The notes under the pieces are model-generated. The model saw only the letters and a program-made list of their open reading frames with translations. It made no database searches and was not told the origin of the DNA. This document shows, one piece after another, positions 36,100 through 46,492 of a DNA stretch of 64,000 nt. This stretch comes from an uncultured Alphaproteobacteria bacterium. Its GTDB lineage: Bacteria; Pseudomonadota; Alphaproteobacteria; Micavibrionales; UBA1664. Position 1 is the first letter of the stretch, and each line of letters starts with the position of its first letter. The stretch is from the NCBI GenBank assembly GCA_943789475.1, contig CALSUG010000002.1, positions 124,001-188,000 of the forward strand. The letters are read 5' to 3'. The translations under genes were made by a program, and so were the position numbers.

Positions 36100-37056
36100 T
36101 TAAACTTTTGATAAGCGATGCAGAACGTCATCTAATTGATCCAAAGATTTATAATCAATTTTGACAAATCCATGGCCGTTTTTAGATGATCCATTAATCG
36201 ATACATTCATACCCAAAATACGGCTCATTTCTTCCTCTAATGCTGCTGTATTTACATCCTTGGTTTTTGGTATTTTTGATGATTTATTTTTCTTTGGTGA
36301 ACCATTATCTTTTACCAAACTTTCAACATCACGAACCGATAAATTATCGGCAACAATTTGTTTGGCGAGCGTTTCTGCATTATCTTTCCCAACCAACGCA
36401 CGTGCGTGCCCTGCACTAATTTTTCCTTCATTAACAAGGGATTGAACAGATTTAGGCAATTGCAACAAACGCAAACTATTAGCGATATAAGAACGGCTTT
36501 TCCCCACGGTCACGGATAATTTTTCCTGTGTATGGTTATATTTATCCATCAATTCTTGGAAACCTTTTGCTTCCTCCATTGCCGTTAAATCTTCACGTTG
36601 AATATTTTCAATCAACGCAATTTCCATGACCGCTTCATCATCAAGATATTGTAATGATACTGGCACTTCGTGCATTTGCATCATTTGTGCCGCGCGCCAA
36701 CGTCGTTCACCCGCAATAATTTCATATTGGTTTTCGGCATCCGCCATTGGGCGCACAACAATCGGTTGTAATATACCATGCATCATGATGGATTTTGCCA
36801 AATCCTCTAACGCATCCTTATCAAAATGTTTTCTTGGTTGAAAGTCACATGGTGATAACCATTCAATCGGCATCACACGGCGTTTTAAATCATCACCAAT
36901 AATTTCATTCGCGGATAAATTAATTTCAGGTTCCGCTTGATCTTCGTCCAATGTTTCACGTGAAACATCTTCCATCTCAACAGGATCATCTTCACCAAAG
37001 ATGGCATCTAACCCACGACCTAAACCTCTATTTTTTGGATCTGGTTTTTCACTCAT
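36100..37056 (-). CDS. parB: Chromosome-partitioning protein ParB
   Basis: CTPase and parS-binding protein of origin segregation. 318 residues. N-terminal NRGLGRGLDAIFGE, the CTP-binding domain with GERRWRAAQMMQ and ENIQREDL, a helix-turn-helix region (SVTVGKSRSYIANSLRLLQL), and a C-terminal dimerisation domain. It overlaps parA by one base (TAATG). The gene itself contains a perfect parS site. Confidence 0.97.
   Translation of the reverse strand: MSEKPDPKNRGLGRGLDAIFGEDDPVEMEDVSRETLDEDQAEPEINLSANEIIGDDLKRRVMPIEWLSPCDFQPRKHFDKDALEDLAKSIMMHGILQPIVVRPMADAENQYEIIAGERRWRAAQMMQMHEVPVSLQYLDDEAVMEIALIENIQREDLTAMEEAKGFQELMDKYNHTQEKLSVTVGKSRSYIANSLRLLQLPKSVQSLVNEGKISAGHARALVGKDNAETLAKQIVADNLSVRDVESLVKDNGSPKKNKSSKIPKTKDVNTAALEEEMSRILGMNVSINGSSKNGHGFVKIDYKSLDQLDDVLHRLSKV
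36952..36967. other. parS centromere site 1 (in parB)
   Basis: Perfect 16-bp palindrome TGTTTCACGTGAAACA, the bacterial consensus bound by ParB. Confidence 0.95.
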
Positions 37057-37868
37057 TATGCCGCCACCTTTTCATCACTCAACAATGATTTTTCACGCTT
37101 AATTACTTCTTTTGCTAAATGTATATAAGCCTGTGATCCTGCACAACGCATATCATACACAATTGCTGGCAATCCATATGACGGAGCCTCAGAAACCCTA
37201 ACATTACGTGGAATAATTGTTTTATAAACCTTATCACCAAAATAACCACGCACATCATCCGCAACCATACCTGACAGACGATTACGCACATCATACATCG
37301 TCAAAACAACCCCATGAACAATCAAACCAGGGTTAAATGTTGAACGCACACGCTCAATCGTTTTTGTAAGGTGAGCCAAACCTTCCAATGCATAAAATTC
37401 GCATTGCAACGGCACAATAACCGCATCCGCAGCTACCAAAATATTTAACGTCGTTAAATTAAGGGCAGGGGGGCAATCAACAACAACATAATCATATTGA
37501 TTACCAATTGTTTCAAAAGCCGCCCTCATACGAAATTCACGATTTTCTGCCGTTACTAATTCAATTTCTGCACCCGACAAATGCATGGATGATGGAACAA
37601 TCGACAAACGTGGCACACGCGTTCCAACCGCACATTCCGCAATTGTTTTTTCACCAAACAACAAATCATAAGAACTATTTTCACGTTCTGATCGTTTTAC
37701 ACCCAATCCAGTTGATGCATTGCCTTGTGCATCCATATCAACCAACAAGACACGTTTACCAACGGCGGCCAACGATGTTGCCAAATTAATGGATGTTGTT
37801 GTTTTACCAACACCACCTTTTTGATTGGCAATTGCAAAAATTCGTGGGGATTTTTGTGATGAATTCAT
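37056..37868 (-). CDS. parA: Chromosome-partitioning ATPase ParA
   Basis: Walker-type ATPase that moves ParB-bound origins. 270 residues from the ATG at 37868, with AAGGAG five bases upstream. Deviant Walker A NQKGGVGKTT near the N-terminus, VDMDAQGNASTGLG, and YVVVDCPPALN for Walker B. The open frame to 37901 adds residues not usual in the family. Follows rsmG by 66 bases and is coupled to parB. Confidence 0.97.
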   Translation of the reverse strand: MNSSQKSPRIFAIANQKGGVGKTTTSINLATSLAAVGKRVLLVDMDAQGNASTGLGVKRSERENSSYDLLFGEKTIAECAVGTRVPRLSIVPSSMHLSGAEIELVTAENREFRMRAAFETIGNQYDYVVVDCPPALNLTTLNILVAADAVIVPLQCEFYALEGLAHLTKTIERVRSTFNPGLIVHGVVLTMYDVRNRLSGMVADDVRGYFGDKVYKTIIPRNVRVSEAPSYGLPAIVYDMRCAGSQAYIHLAKEVIKREKSLLSDEKVAA

Positions 37869-37934
37869 GAACTCTCCTTCGCTCTTCATGCTTTCAAACA
37901 TAGCGAATTCAATGGTTACATCACAATATGAAAC

Positions 37935-38516
37935 TTATTTTTGGACGATTTTACCCACAATTAATATCTGGGCATTGGGATCGGTAATGCTTTCGTGCTG
38001 GGCATATTCAAAATCAAATTTGGTGAGGGCATCATCAATTTCATCTTGAAAATTTTGTCCCTTGGGTAACAACATTGTTATATCATCACCATTTTCCCAT
38101 ACAGGTTTTGTATAAACCATCAATTGACGAATGGATGCCAACGCTCGTGCAGAAATCATATCCGCATCAATTTCACCAATCACATTTTCAATACGATCAT
38201 TATGGATTGTTACATTTTCACACAATGTTTCACGTGAAACAGTTCGTAAAAAAGCGCACTTACGTGTATCAGATTCAATCAAGTGAACTTGAATATCTGG
38301 ACGCTCAATTGCAATGACTAAACCTGGGAATCCTGCACCAGAACCAATATCAACAATCGTTTTAACATGATCAGGTATGTATTGAATCAATTGTGAGCTA
38401 TCTTCAAAATGACGTTCCCACACATTATTCAATGTAGCAGGGGACACCAAATTAATGGTCTTTTGCCATTTTAATAATAAATCATGATAGTGATCCAAAC
38501 GGTCATTATGCGACAT
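37935..38516 (-). CDS. rsmG: 16S rRNA G527 methyltransferase RsmG
   Basis: SAM-dependent N7 methylation of G527 in 16S rRNA. 193 residues from the ATG at 38516 (AAAAGGC upstream). SAM motif [13 protein letters not shown] and the basic NDRIENV region are present. It overlaps the mnmG end by 11 bases. A perfect parS lies inside the gene. Confidence 0.95.
   Translation of the reverse strand: MSHNDRLDHYHDLLLKWQKTINLVSPATLNNVWERHFEDSSQLIQYIPDHVKTIVDIGSGAGFPGLVIAIERPDIQVHLIESDTRKCAFLRTVSRETLCENVTIHNDRIENVIGEIDADMISARALASIRQLMVYTKPVWENGDDITMLLPKGQNFQDEIDDALTKFDFEYAQHESITDPNAQILIVGKIVQK
38226..38241. other. parS centromere site 2 (in rsmG)
   Basis: Perfect TGTTTCACGTGAAACA palindrome, about 1.3 kb from site 1. 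Confidence 0.95.
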
Positions 38517-40365
38517 GTTTATGCCTTTTTTGTACATGACGAAGAAGCGTAATAACCGCCGCCGGTGTTACACCAGGTATGCGCGATGCCGCACCCAATG
38601 TTTGCGGGCGCGCCTTTTCTAATTTTTGAATAACTTCCGTAGAGAGTGAACCAATCGATTTATAATCAATTGTGTCTGGAATAATCAAATTTTCATCCTT
38701 GCGATAGGCCATGATATCTGCCATTTGTCGATCAATATACCCTGCATATGTTGCATCAATCTGGATTTGTTCCGCAATATCCATTGGAATATCCGCCATT
38801 TCAGGCCAAATATTGGCCAGCACATCCCATGTAATGTTTTGGTAATTTAAAATTTCTTGAACTGTGCGGCGTTTACCATCTTTGTTAACGTTAACACCAT
38901 GTTTTTCTAATTGGTTTGGTGTTGCTTTCAAATTTAGAGTGAGAATGCGCGCACTCTCTAACTGTTCTTTTTTCTTACCCCAAACATTTGCCCGTTTTTC
39001 GCCAACACATCCCCACTGCATCCCAATATCGGTCAAGCGTTGATCCGCATTGTCCGAACGAAGGAGTAGGCGATATTCCGCACGCGATGTAAACATACGA
39101 TAGGGTTCTGGCGCACCACGATTGATTAAATCATCAATCATAACGCCAATATAAGCCTGCGCACGGTCCAGTGTGAATATTTCGCCTGCATTATGTCGTG
39201 CAGCGTTTAATCCTGCCATCAACCCTTGCGCCGCGGCCTCTTCATATCCTGTTGTACCGTTAATTTGCCCCGCCAAATACAGACCGCTCACATCCTTTAA
39301 TTCCAATGTGTTTTTCAAGGCGCGCGGATCAACATAATCATATTCAATCGCATATCCATATTCGATAACACGGGCATTTTCCAAACCAGGAATCGTTTTT
39401 AACATTGCGTCTTGTACATCAACGGGCAGGGATGTTGAAATACCATTTGGATAAACCGTATCGTCATCTAGACCTTCGGGTTCAAGGAAAATTTGATGAC
39501 GTTCTTTATCCGCAAAACGAACAACCTTATCCTCAATTGATGGGCAATAACGTGGTCCTGACCCCTCTATTTGACCTGAATAAATTGGAGCTAAATCTTT
39601 GTTATCAAGTATAATTTTATGTGTTTCAGGATTTGTATATGTCATATGACACTTAATTTGCGGCACATCTATTTTATCGTTCAAATACGAAAATGGTGTC
39701 GGATTTTCATCCGCCGCTTGGGCTTCCAAAATATTCCAATTGATTGTTTTACCATCCAATCGTGCTGGTGTTCCTGTTTTTAAACGATCAAGGGGAAGTT
39801 TAAGACGTTCTAATGTTTCACCCAATTTAACGGCCGGTTTATCACCCACACGACCCGCGGGTATTTGATCCGTTCCACGGTGGATAATACCCCGTAAAAA
39901 TGTCCCTGCCGTGATAATAACCGCCGGTGCATAAATTTTAGTACCATCATCCTGTACCACACCTTCAACCGCTCTATCATTCATAATCAGGTCATCAACA
40001 CCAGCTTCTATAATGGTTAGGTTTGGTGTATTAAAAATTTCATCCTGCATCGCTTGGCGATATAATTTGCGATCGGCTTGTGTCCGTGGTCCTTGCACCG
40101 CCGCACCCTTGGATGCATTCAACATACGAAATTGAATACCCGCCTTATCCGTCACACGTGCCATAATACCATCAAGCGCGTCAATTTCACGAACCAAATG
40201 TCCCTTGCCCAAACCACCAATAGCTGGATTACATGACATGATACCAATTGTGTCCTTACGATGAGTTACAAGTGCTGTGTTAGCGCCCATACGTGCAGAT
40301 GCGGCCGCGGCCTCGCACCCTGCATGTCCACCACCAACAACAATGACATCAAATTTTTGTTCCAT
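38506..40365 (-). CDS. mnmG: tRNA uridine-34 carboxymethylaminomethyl enzyme MnmG (GidA)
   Basis: FAD-dependent partner of MnmE in modifying wobble U34. 619 residues, normal. FAD motif [12 protein letters not shown] near the N-terminus, [23 protein letters not shown], and [15 protein letters not shown] in the middle; the C-terminal helical domain is complete. Order mnmE-mnmG-rsmG-parA-parB is the standard alphaproteobacterial one. Confidence 0.97.
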   Translation of the reverse strand: MEQKFDVIVVGGGHAGCEAAAASARMGANTALVTHRKDTIGIMSCNPAIGGLGKGHLVREIDALDGIMARVTDKAGIQFRMLNASKGAAVQGPRTQADRKLYRQAMQDEIFNTPNLTIIEAGVDDLIMNDRAVEGVVQDDGTKIYAPAVIITAGTFLRGIIHRGTDQIPAGRVGDKPAVKLGETLERLKLPLDRLKTGTPARLDGKTINWNILEAQAADENPTPFSYLNDKIDVPQIKCHMTYTNPETHKIILDNKDLAPIYSGQIEGSGPRYCPSIEDKVVRFADKERHQIFLEPEGLDDDTVYPNGISTSLPVDVQDAMLKTIPGLENARVIEYGYAIEYDYVDPRALKNTLELKDVSGLYLAGQINGTTGYEEAAAQGLMAGLNAARHNAGEIFTLDRAQAYIGVMIDDLINRGAPEPYRMFTSRAEYRLLLRSDNADQRLTDIGMQWGCVGEKRANVWGKKKEQLESARILTLNLKATPNQLEKHGVNVNKDGKRRTVQEILNYQNITWDVLANIWPEMADIPMDIAEQIQIDATYAGYIDRQMADIMAYRKDENLIIPDTIDYKSIGSLSTEVIQKLEKARPQTLGAASRIPGVTPAAVITLLRHVQKRHKHVA

Positions 40366-40411
40366 GTTGGGGGTTATAGCAGATATAACTTCAAAAAATC
40401 AAGAAATTAGC

Positions 40412-41746
40412 CTATTTCCCAATACAAAAATCGCGGAAGATAATATCAAGCAGATCCTCAACATCGGTGCGGCCTGTAATGCGACCAATACTACGCACAC
40501 TCATGCGGATATCTTCGGCAATCATATCGGGACTAAAACCATGTAACGCTCTATCTATATGTTCTTGTGCCTCGACTAATGCTTCACGGTGACGGGCACG
40601 TGTCAGGCTTGGGCTGTTTTGAATATCTTCGAACAACGCCTTTGTTTCACGTGAAACATTATCAATTAGATTATCCAATCCATAACCCGATTGCGTTGAA
40701 ATCGAAATCGTGTCCGCAAAACCAGTTTCCCCATCATCCATTTTATTGGTTACGCAGATTGAATTGTCATCTTTCAAATTCAATGTTTGTGGGTGCATTT
40801 CATTATCTTTCCCATCAAAAAGAAGGATTTTAAAATCGGCCTCTTGTGCCTTTTGAAGGGCACGTTTTATCCCTTCGGCCTCTATCTGGTCTTGTGCATG
40901 CTCATCGGATAATTGTTCAGGACGGAGGCCAGCCGTATCATATAATGTCACCGGAAATCCATTTAAATCTAAATGAACTTCCAACACATCACGTGTTGTA
41001 CCGGCCATATCGGAGACAATAGCAACATCACGTTGTGCCAATGCATTAATCAAACTTGATTTACCCGCATTCGGTGCACCAATAATCGCAATTTTGATCC
41101 CCTCACGCAAAATTTCACCACGATTTCCATCATTCAAATGACCAGTTATTTGGGTCATGACATGTGTCAAAACCGGTTCAACATGTGATTTGACCTCGTC
41201 TTCAGGCAAATCTTCCTCTGCAAAATCAATTTGTGCCTCGGCATAGGCTAATGCCTTTACCAAACGATCTGCCCACCCTTGATATAGGTTAGATAATGCG
41301 CCGCCCATTTGGGATAAGGCCAATTGCTTTTGTGCCTCAGTCTCCGCATGGATTAAATCCGCCACGGCCTCGGCTTGTGTTAAATCTAAATTACCATTTT
41401 CATAGGCACGGCGTGTAAATTCACCTGGTTCGGCCATACGGTGACCATCCATTTGAGATAAGGCATTAAGCAAACTTTCACGCACGGCTTTTCCACCATG
41501 AATATTATATTCAACCGTTTCTTCACCCGTATACGAACGTGGTGGATGAAACGTGATCACAATCGCCTCATCAATCAAAGATCCATTATCAGGATTAATT
41601 AATTGCGCCAACACCGCCTGACGCACAGGGAATGTACCATCACTTAATTTTGATAAGGATTCCATTGCCTGTGGACCCGACACACGAACCACGGCAATTC
41701 CTGCACGACCTTGCGCCGATGCCAAGGCATATATTGTATCTGTCAT
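40412..41746 (-). CDS. mnmE: tRNA modification GTPase MnmE (TrmE)
   Basis: Works with MnmG on U34; binds 5-formyl-tetrahydrofolate. 444 residues. N-terminal folate domain with ALASAQGRAGIAVVRVSG, a helical domain, the G domain with GAPNAGKSSLINAL, SDMAGTTRD and DTAGLRP, and the catalytic C-terminal CIGK. Length and ends are normal. It contains a perfect parS. Confidence 0.97.
   Translation of the reverse strand: MTDTIYALASAQGRAGIAVVRVSGPQAMESLSKLSDGTFPVRQAVLAQLINPDNGSLIDEAIVITFHPPRSYTGEETVEYNIHGGKAVRESLLNALSQMDGHRMAEPGEFTRRAYENGNLDLTQAEAVADLIHAETEAQKQLALSQMGGALSNLYQGWADRLVKALAYAEAQIDFAEEDLPEDEVKSHVEPVLTHVMTQITGHLNDGNRGEILREGIKIAIIGAPNAGKSSLINALAQRDVAIVSDMAGTTRDVLEVHLDLNGFPVTLYDTAGLRPEQLSDEHAQDQIEAEGIKRALQKAQEADFKILLFDGKDNEMHPQTLNLKDDNSICVTNKMDDGETGFADTISISTQSGYGLDNLIDNVSRETKALFEDIQNSPSLTRARHREALVEAQEHIDRALHGFSPDMIAEDIRMSVRSIGRITGRTDVEDLLDIIFRDFCIGK
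40643..40658. other. parS centromere site 3 (in mnmE)
   Basis: Perfect TGTTTCACGTGAAACA palindrome. Confidence 0.95.
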
Positions 41747-41786
41747 TAGGCTTTCCTTAAATTAATGATGCCAGTATAGTTTTATC

Positions 41787-43373
41787 ATGTCCGACTATAC
41801 CTATCCAAATGAATTCATTATCAAAACAAAGCAGAGAATTCAATCCCAATTGGATGGTAATGGTGTTGATCCTAAAAAATTAACCCTAACGGTCAAACGT
41901 CAAGGCGTGGGAACATTAAGCGCACAGACCCTTTTTTCATTTGATTGCCAGGTAGACACAAAAACACAACAAGGACGACAAAATATTGGTCGTCATGTTC
42001 CGCAAGGTACAATGCAGGCCGAAATTCAAAAAATTATCGTAGGTATTCAATCACGTGATGATATGGAACAAGTCGCAAAAAATTTATTAAAAAAATCACC
42101 TCATCAAGGATTTGGATTAGATAAACAACTTTTTGATATTCCAACAGAAAAAACAATATTATGCGAACATCAAAATTGTGGACGATGTGATGGACAAGGC
42201 CAGGCAAAATGCCATACATGTCAGGGGCAGGGACGATGTCAATGTCACCTATGTCATGGTCGTGGGTTAATGCCATGTCTAACATGTCGTGGTGTTGGTA
42301 CGGTTTTAAATCAAACAACAAACCAACAACAGGTATGTACCGATTGCCACGGGCAACGTGAGATTTATTGTACAAATTGTCAGGGACAACGCACAACATC
42401 ATGTAGCGCCTGTAACACAACAGGACGTATATCATGCAAAGATTGCGGTGGTGAAGGGGCACAATCGATCATTGCAACAATTACACCAACGATAAAAACA
42501 TCTGCTGTGATTAACTTGCCCGATCTTGATGCCGATTGTAAAAATATGGTTGCAAAGGTTGGGGCTGAAATTTTAGCCAAGGGCGATCATATTGTGATTA
42601 AAAATGTTCCACCACCTGTTATAGATGAAACCGAAGAACGTGCCTATTACGAAGAAGAACCTCAAGATCAATCAAAAGATCGTCTTTATTACGAAGCAAA
42701 AATTGAGTGGGCGGTGGCTGAGGTCAATGGTGATGCCAGCAAACGAAATGTTTATTTCATCGGATCAAAAGGTGCGGTAGCCAGCAGTGACCCTTTTATG
42801 AAACCTATTTTTGAAAAACCATTATCATTAATGAAACGCGCGGCATCGGGTGATGGTTTTGTCGCAGGCCTCCTTAAAGACGCGTGTGAATATCGTGTTT
42901 CACGTGAAATATTGGAATATGTTGTTGGTGGAAATAAGAAAAAATCCATGATGATGTTAAAGACAAAATATGGTTTGGGGACAACAACCGACATTTTTCA
43001 ATCCTTTGTTATTAATGGGTTTAAAGCCCTGAAAAAAATAACACAACGTCCGCGATATGTAGGCTTATCCATTAGTTTGATTCTTTCTTCTTTACTCTCC
43101 TATCAATGGTTTATTGGTGACTTGCGTATCAATACAGTCGATCAAAATATGAGTATTCGCTATGTGTTGGATATATTTCCCATGATTTTTTGTATGATGA
43201 TATCTTTCGCTCTCATCAAAGGATTAGGATTTTTTGCATTAAAATCTGTTATGAAAGATATAGGTCTACCCAATACAAAAATGCCCGCGATGGGTAAGGC
43301 GGGCATGTATGCAATAATAGGTAATGTTTTAATTTGGTTTGGGAGTATGGCTTACTTGTTTTTTATGCCTTAG
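41787..43373 (+). CDS. Unknown zinc-ribbon membrane protein with eight CxxC motifs
   Basis: 528 residues, no family recognised. After an N-terminal domain of about 120 residues, residues 131-220 hold eight CxxC motifs (131, 142, 153, 164, 184, 195, 206 and 217), several followed by GxG, as in the DnaJ zinc domain (CHTCQGQG, CHLCHGRG, CKDCGGEG). The spacing of about 11 residues is regular. A charged region and a further domain with WAVAEVNGDASKRNVYFIGS follow, and three membrane helices end the protein (about 427-447, 460-485 and 505-527). No J domain. It is the only rightward gene between parB and the origin. The internal DNA repeat ATGCCCGC/GCGGGCAT at about 43281-43306 is coding. Confidence 0.75.
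   Translation: MSDYTYPNEFIIKTKQRIQSQLDGNGVDPKKLTLTVKRQGVGTLSAQTLFSFDCQVDTKTQQGRQNIGRHVPQGTMQAEIQKIIVGIQSRDDMEQVAKNLLKKSPHQGFGLDKQLFDIPTEKTILCEHQNCGRCDGQGQAKCHTCQGQGRCQCHLCHGRGLMPCLTCRGVGTVLNQTTNQQQVCTDCHGQREIYCTNCQGQRTTSCSACNTTGRISCKDCGGEGAQSIIATITPTIKTSAVINLPDLDADCKNMVAKVGAEILAKGDHIVIKNVPPPVIDETEERAYYEEEPQDQSKDRLYYEAKIEWAVAEVNGDASKRNVYFIGSKGAVASSDPFMKPIFEKPLSLMKRAASGDGFVAGLLKDACEYRVSREILEYVVGGNKKKSMMMLKTKYGLGTTTDIFQSFVINGFKALKKITQRPRYVGLSISLILSSLLSYQWFIGDLRINTVDQNMSIRYVLDIFPMIFCMMISFALIKGLGFFALKSVMKDIGLPNTKMPAMGKAGMYAIIGNVLIWFGSMAYLFFMP
42896..42911. other. Near-perfect parS site 4
   Basis: TGTTTCACGTGAAATA, 15 of 16 positions of the consensus, inside the zinc-ribbon membrane protein gene and closest of the four to the candidate origin. 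Confidence 0.7.
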
Positions 43374-43538
43374 CATTCCAAATAATAAGCCGCCAACAAC
43401 AACTCCACACAATAAATTTGTATCTTTTGCACATCCAATAGATGCGCCAAAAATTATAATGTTTCTTATAAAACAGCTTGTTGGATTAATTGAAGACTCA
43501 CTAAAATGTTCTTTTATAGTGGGTAAGATTTTTAATCT

Positions 43539-44795
43539 CTATTGATTCATTCCATTAAAGAAATCATCATTATTTTTCGTTTGTTTCAATTTTCCAATTA
43601 AAAATTCAACGGCATCAATTGTACCCATTGGGTTCAAAATACGACGTAAAATCCACATTTTTTGAAGTGTCGCTGGATCAACAAGTAAATCTTCCTTACG
43701 TGTTCCTGATTTTGTAATATCAATCGCAGGGTAAACACGTTTATCTGCAATTTTACGATCTAGAACAATTTCAGCATTACCTGTTCCTTTAAATTCTTCA
43801 AAAATAACCTCATCCATACGTGACCCTGTATCAATCAAGGCCGTTGCGATAATTGTCAATGATCCGCCTTGTTCAACATTACGCGCCGCACCAAAGAAAC
43901 GTTTTGGGCGTTGTAAGGCGTTTGCATCAACACCACCTGTTAAAACTTTACCAGATGATGGTACAACGGTGTTATACGCACGACCAAGACGTGTAATAGA
44001 GTCAAGTAAGATAACAACATCGCGTTTTTGTTCAATTAAACGTTTTGCCTTTTCCATCACCATTTCGGATACTTGTACGTGACGTGATGCAGGTTCATCA
44101 AATGTTGATGAAATAACTTCACCACGAACTGAGCGCGCCATGTCTGTTACTTCCTCTGGACGCTCATCAATCAATAAAACGATCAAATAAGCCTCTGGAT
44201 GATTTTCTGCTAATGAATTTGCAATTGATTGCAACATCACTGTTTTACCCGTACGTGGTGGTGCAACAATCAATGCACGTTGACCAAAACCAAGTGGAGC
44301 AGTTAACTCTATAATACGTGGTGTGTAATCTTTTTTCGTTGGATTATCAATTTCCAACTTAATTTTACGATCTGGATAAAGCGGAGTTAAATTATCAAAA
44401 CCAACACGATGGCGTAATTTTTCTGGTGCCTCATGATTAATTTGATTTAATTTTAATAATGCAAAATAACGCTCGTTTGACTTTGGTGCACGAATTTCAC
44501 CTTCAATACTGTCACCTGTTTTCAGGCCAAAACGTTTTATTTGATTTGGTGATACATAAATATCATCTGGACCAGGAAGATAATTTTCTTCTGGTGCGCG
44601 AAGGAAACCAAAACCATCTTGTAGAACTTCTAAAACACCACCGCCTTTAATGTTCATATTGCTTGCGGCTAATTCTTTAAGAATAGCAAACATCATATCT
44701 TGTTTGCGATTTGTTGGAACATTTTCCAATCCTAATTCTTCGGCAAAGGCTAATAGTTCTGCAGGTGAGCGTGTTTTAAGTTCTTTTAAATCCAT
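43539..44795 (-). CDS. rho: Transcription termination factor Rho
   Basis: Hexameric RNA helicase that ends transcription. 418 residues, normal. N-terminal Rho_N helix bundle (about 1-45), the cold-shock-like RNA domain with [22 protein letters not shown] (about 50-120), and the ATPase with Walker A APPRTGKT at 178-185 and [11 protein letters not shown]. It lies leftward of hemJ, in the order hemE-hemJ-rho. The 165 bases after it, convergent with the preceding gene, show no clear gene. Confidence 0.97.
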   Translation of the reverse strand: MDLKELKTRSPAELLAFAEELGLENVPTNRKQDMMFAILKELAASNMNIKGGGVLEVLQDGFGFLRAPEENYLPGPDDIYVSPNQIKRFGLKTGDSIEGEIRAPKSNERYFALLKLNQINHEAPEKLRHRVGFDNLTPLYPDRKIKLEIDNPTKKDYTPRIIELTAPLGFGQRALIVAPPRTGKTVMLQSIANSLAENHPEAYLIVLLIDERPEEVTDMARSVRGEVISSTFDEPASRHVQVSEMVMEKAKRLIEQKRDVVILLDSITRLGRAYNTVVPSSGKVLTGGVDANALQRPKRFFGAARNVEQGGSLTIIATALIDTGSRMDEVIFEEFKGTGNAEIVLDRKIADKRVYPAIDITKSGTRKEDLLVDPATLQKMWILRRILNPMGTIDAVEFLIGKLKQTKNNDDFFNGMNQ

Positions 44796-44949
44796 TGAGA
44801 TTTCTCGTTCTTTTTATGATTATGATTTTTTGAAAAGTTTGTTTTGTGTGATAAATTTTTATTTTATACGAAAATTATCTTGCGCAATTTCTGCATGATT
44901 TATACGCAAGACAGTTAAATTATGTCGCAGAAATTTAATGAGATGACCC

Positions 44950-44979
44950 CATATATCCAAAATAGACGTACAATGTCAA
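44950..44979 (-). promoter_or_regulatory. Putative sigma-70 promoter of rho
   Basis: Read leftward, a consensus TTGACA (44974-44979) and TATATG (44950-44955) are 18 bases apart. The resulting leader is about 145 bases, long enough for the Rho autocontrol seen in other bacteria, which is inference here. Confidence 0.55.
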
Positions 44980-44990
44980 GCAGTTAATTA

Positions 44991-45437
44991 TTAAAACGGT
45001 TTTACAACCGCAAAAATAACGATAGCAATCATAAACAATGTTGGAATTTCATTCGCTATACGAAAGAACTTTGTTGATTTTTGGTTATTGTCGGATGCAA
45101 AGTTTTTACGCCATTTCGACATCATTCCATGGAAGCCAGACAATAAAAAGATAAGCGTCAATTTTGCATGCATCCAACCTTGGGAAAACAGATCTGTATT
45201 TGCCCATAACATTAATCCGCCAAAGATAAAGGTCGCAATCATCGCAGGGTTACAAATATAACGCATAAGACGATGTTCCATAATTTTAAATAGTTTTGAT
45301 TGATCTGAACCAACATCAACTTGTGTATGATAAACAAATAAACGCGGAAGATAGAGCATTGCCGCCATCCAACAAATAACAGAAATAATATGAAGAGCCT
45401 TCAACCAAAGGTAATAATCTAATAATAAATCTGACAT
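44991..45437 (-). CDS. hemJ: HemJ, protoporphyrinogen IX oxidase
   Basis: Membrane enzyme for the penultimate step of haem synthesis in bacteria lacking HemG/HemY. 148 residues, four predicted helices. The conserved His in LKALHIISVICWMAAMLYLPRLFVYH and the Arg-rich MEHRLMRYICNPAM segment identify the family. It lies five bases after hemE, another haem gene, in the usual alphaproteobacterial place beside rho. Confidence 0.93.
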   Translation of the reverse strand: MSDLLLDYYLWLKALHIISVICWMAAMLYLPRLFVYHTQVDVGSDQSKLFKIMEHRLMRYICNPAMIATFIFGGLMLWANTDLFSQGWMHAKLTLIFLLSGFHGMMSKWRKNFASDNNQKSTKFFRIANEIPTLFMIAIVIFAVVKPF

Positions 45438-45442
45438 GAAAC

Positions 45443-46486
45443 TTAACCTCGTTTAAATTCTTTAATGGTTTTAATTAATAATCCAACATTATCCGGATCT
45501 GTTTCTTTTATCACACCGTGGCCTAAATTGAACACAAATGGTTTATCTGCCAAGGTATCACAAATTTTATGTGTTTGATCGATCATCGCCTGACCACCAT
45601 TGAGTAATAATAGATTATCTAAATTACCCTGCACACAAATTGATTTTTGAAATTCTTTAATTTGATCCAATGGAATTGATTGATCACATGATACACAATC
45701 AATCGCCGTTTCATCAATATAGGTTTGATAATTAAATCCAGCGCCCCTTGGAAAACCAATAATAAGAACATCTGGATATTGTGCCTTTACATTTTCAACA
45801 ATTTTTTTCGTTGGTAAGGTTGAGTAATTATAAAATTCGTTCGCACTTAAAACTCCTGACCAACTATCAAATATCTGAACCGCATTAACCCCTGATTTAA
45901 TTTTTTGAATTAAATAACAACTAATTGACCGCACCAAATAATCAATAATTTTTTGAAATTCATCTGGGTTTTGCATCGCAAATGTTCGTACATTTTGATA
46001 GTCCCGCGAACCACCACCATTGATCATATAACAGGCCAAAGTCCAAGGCGCCCCTGCAAAACCTATCAATGATTTATCATCAGGCAATGATGATCGTGTT
46101 TGTTCAACAGCTTCAAATACTGGCGATAAAAAATCTAACAATTCATCAGAATTTTCATCATTTAAATCTTTTATTTTTTCAATAGGGTCTAATTTTGGTC
46201 CTTCGCCTGTTTCAAACCAAAGTTTTTGCCCCATGGCTTGTGGTATAACAAGGATATCAGAAAAAATAATAGCCGCATCCAAATCAAAACGACGTAAGGG
46301 TTGTAACGTAACCTCACTGGCTAGTTTAGGGTTATAACATAAATCAAGAAATCCACCTGCTTGTGATCTTACCTCACGGTATTCAGGTAAATATCTTCCT
46401 GCTTGTCTCATAAGCCATACTGGCGTGTTAACTGTTTCTTTACCTTTGAGTGCTTTTATAAATTCTTGTTCCATAGATAGGGACAT
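45443..46486 (-). CDS. hemE: Uroporphyrinogen decarboxylase HemE
   Basis: Cytosolic decarboxylation of uroporphyrinogen III to coproporphyrinogen III. About 347 residues. The signature PVWLMRQAGRYLPEYREVR lies near the N-terminus, with catalytic Asp in FDLDAAIIFSDIL, GFAGAPWTL, and GFPRGAG. I prefer the ATG at 46486, which has AAGG six bases upstream, to the one at 46492 that abuts it. Its upstream side is the candidate replication origin, as in Caulobacter and Rickettsia. Confidence 0.96.
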   Translation of the reverse strand: MSLSMEQEFIKALKGKETVNTPVWLMRQAGRYLPEYREVRSQAGGFLDLCYNPKLASEVTLQPLRRFDLDAAIIFSDILVIPQAMGQKLWFETGEGPKLDPIEKIKDLNDENSDELLDFLSPVFEAVEQTRSSLPDDKSLIGFAGAPWTLACYMINGGGSRDYQNVRTFAMQNPDEFQKIIDYLVRSISCYLIQKIKSGVNAVQIFDSWSGVLSANEFYNYSTLPTKKIVENVKAQYPDVLIIGFPRGAGFNYQTYIDETAIDCVSCDQSIPLDQIKEFQKSICVQGNLDNLLLLNGGQAMIDQTHKICDTLADKPFVFNLGHGVIKETDPDNVGLLIKTIKEFKRG

Positions 46487-46492
46487 TACCAT

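Noticed and set aside
43281..43306. ATGCCCGC/GCGGGCAT inverted repeat as terminator or operator
   Set aside because: It lies within the coding sequence of the zinc-ribbon membrane protein and is explained by the codons there.
43339..43545. Short open frame between the zinc-ribbon gene and rho
   Set aside because: It overlaps the end of the upstream gene in another frame, lacks a ribosome site and has no protein-like features.
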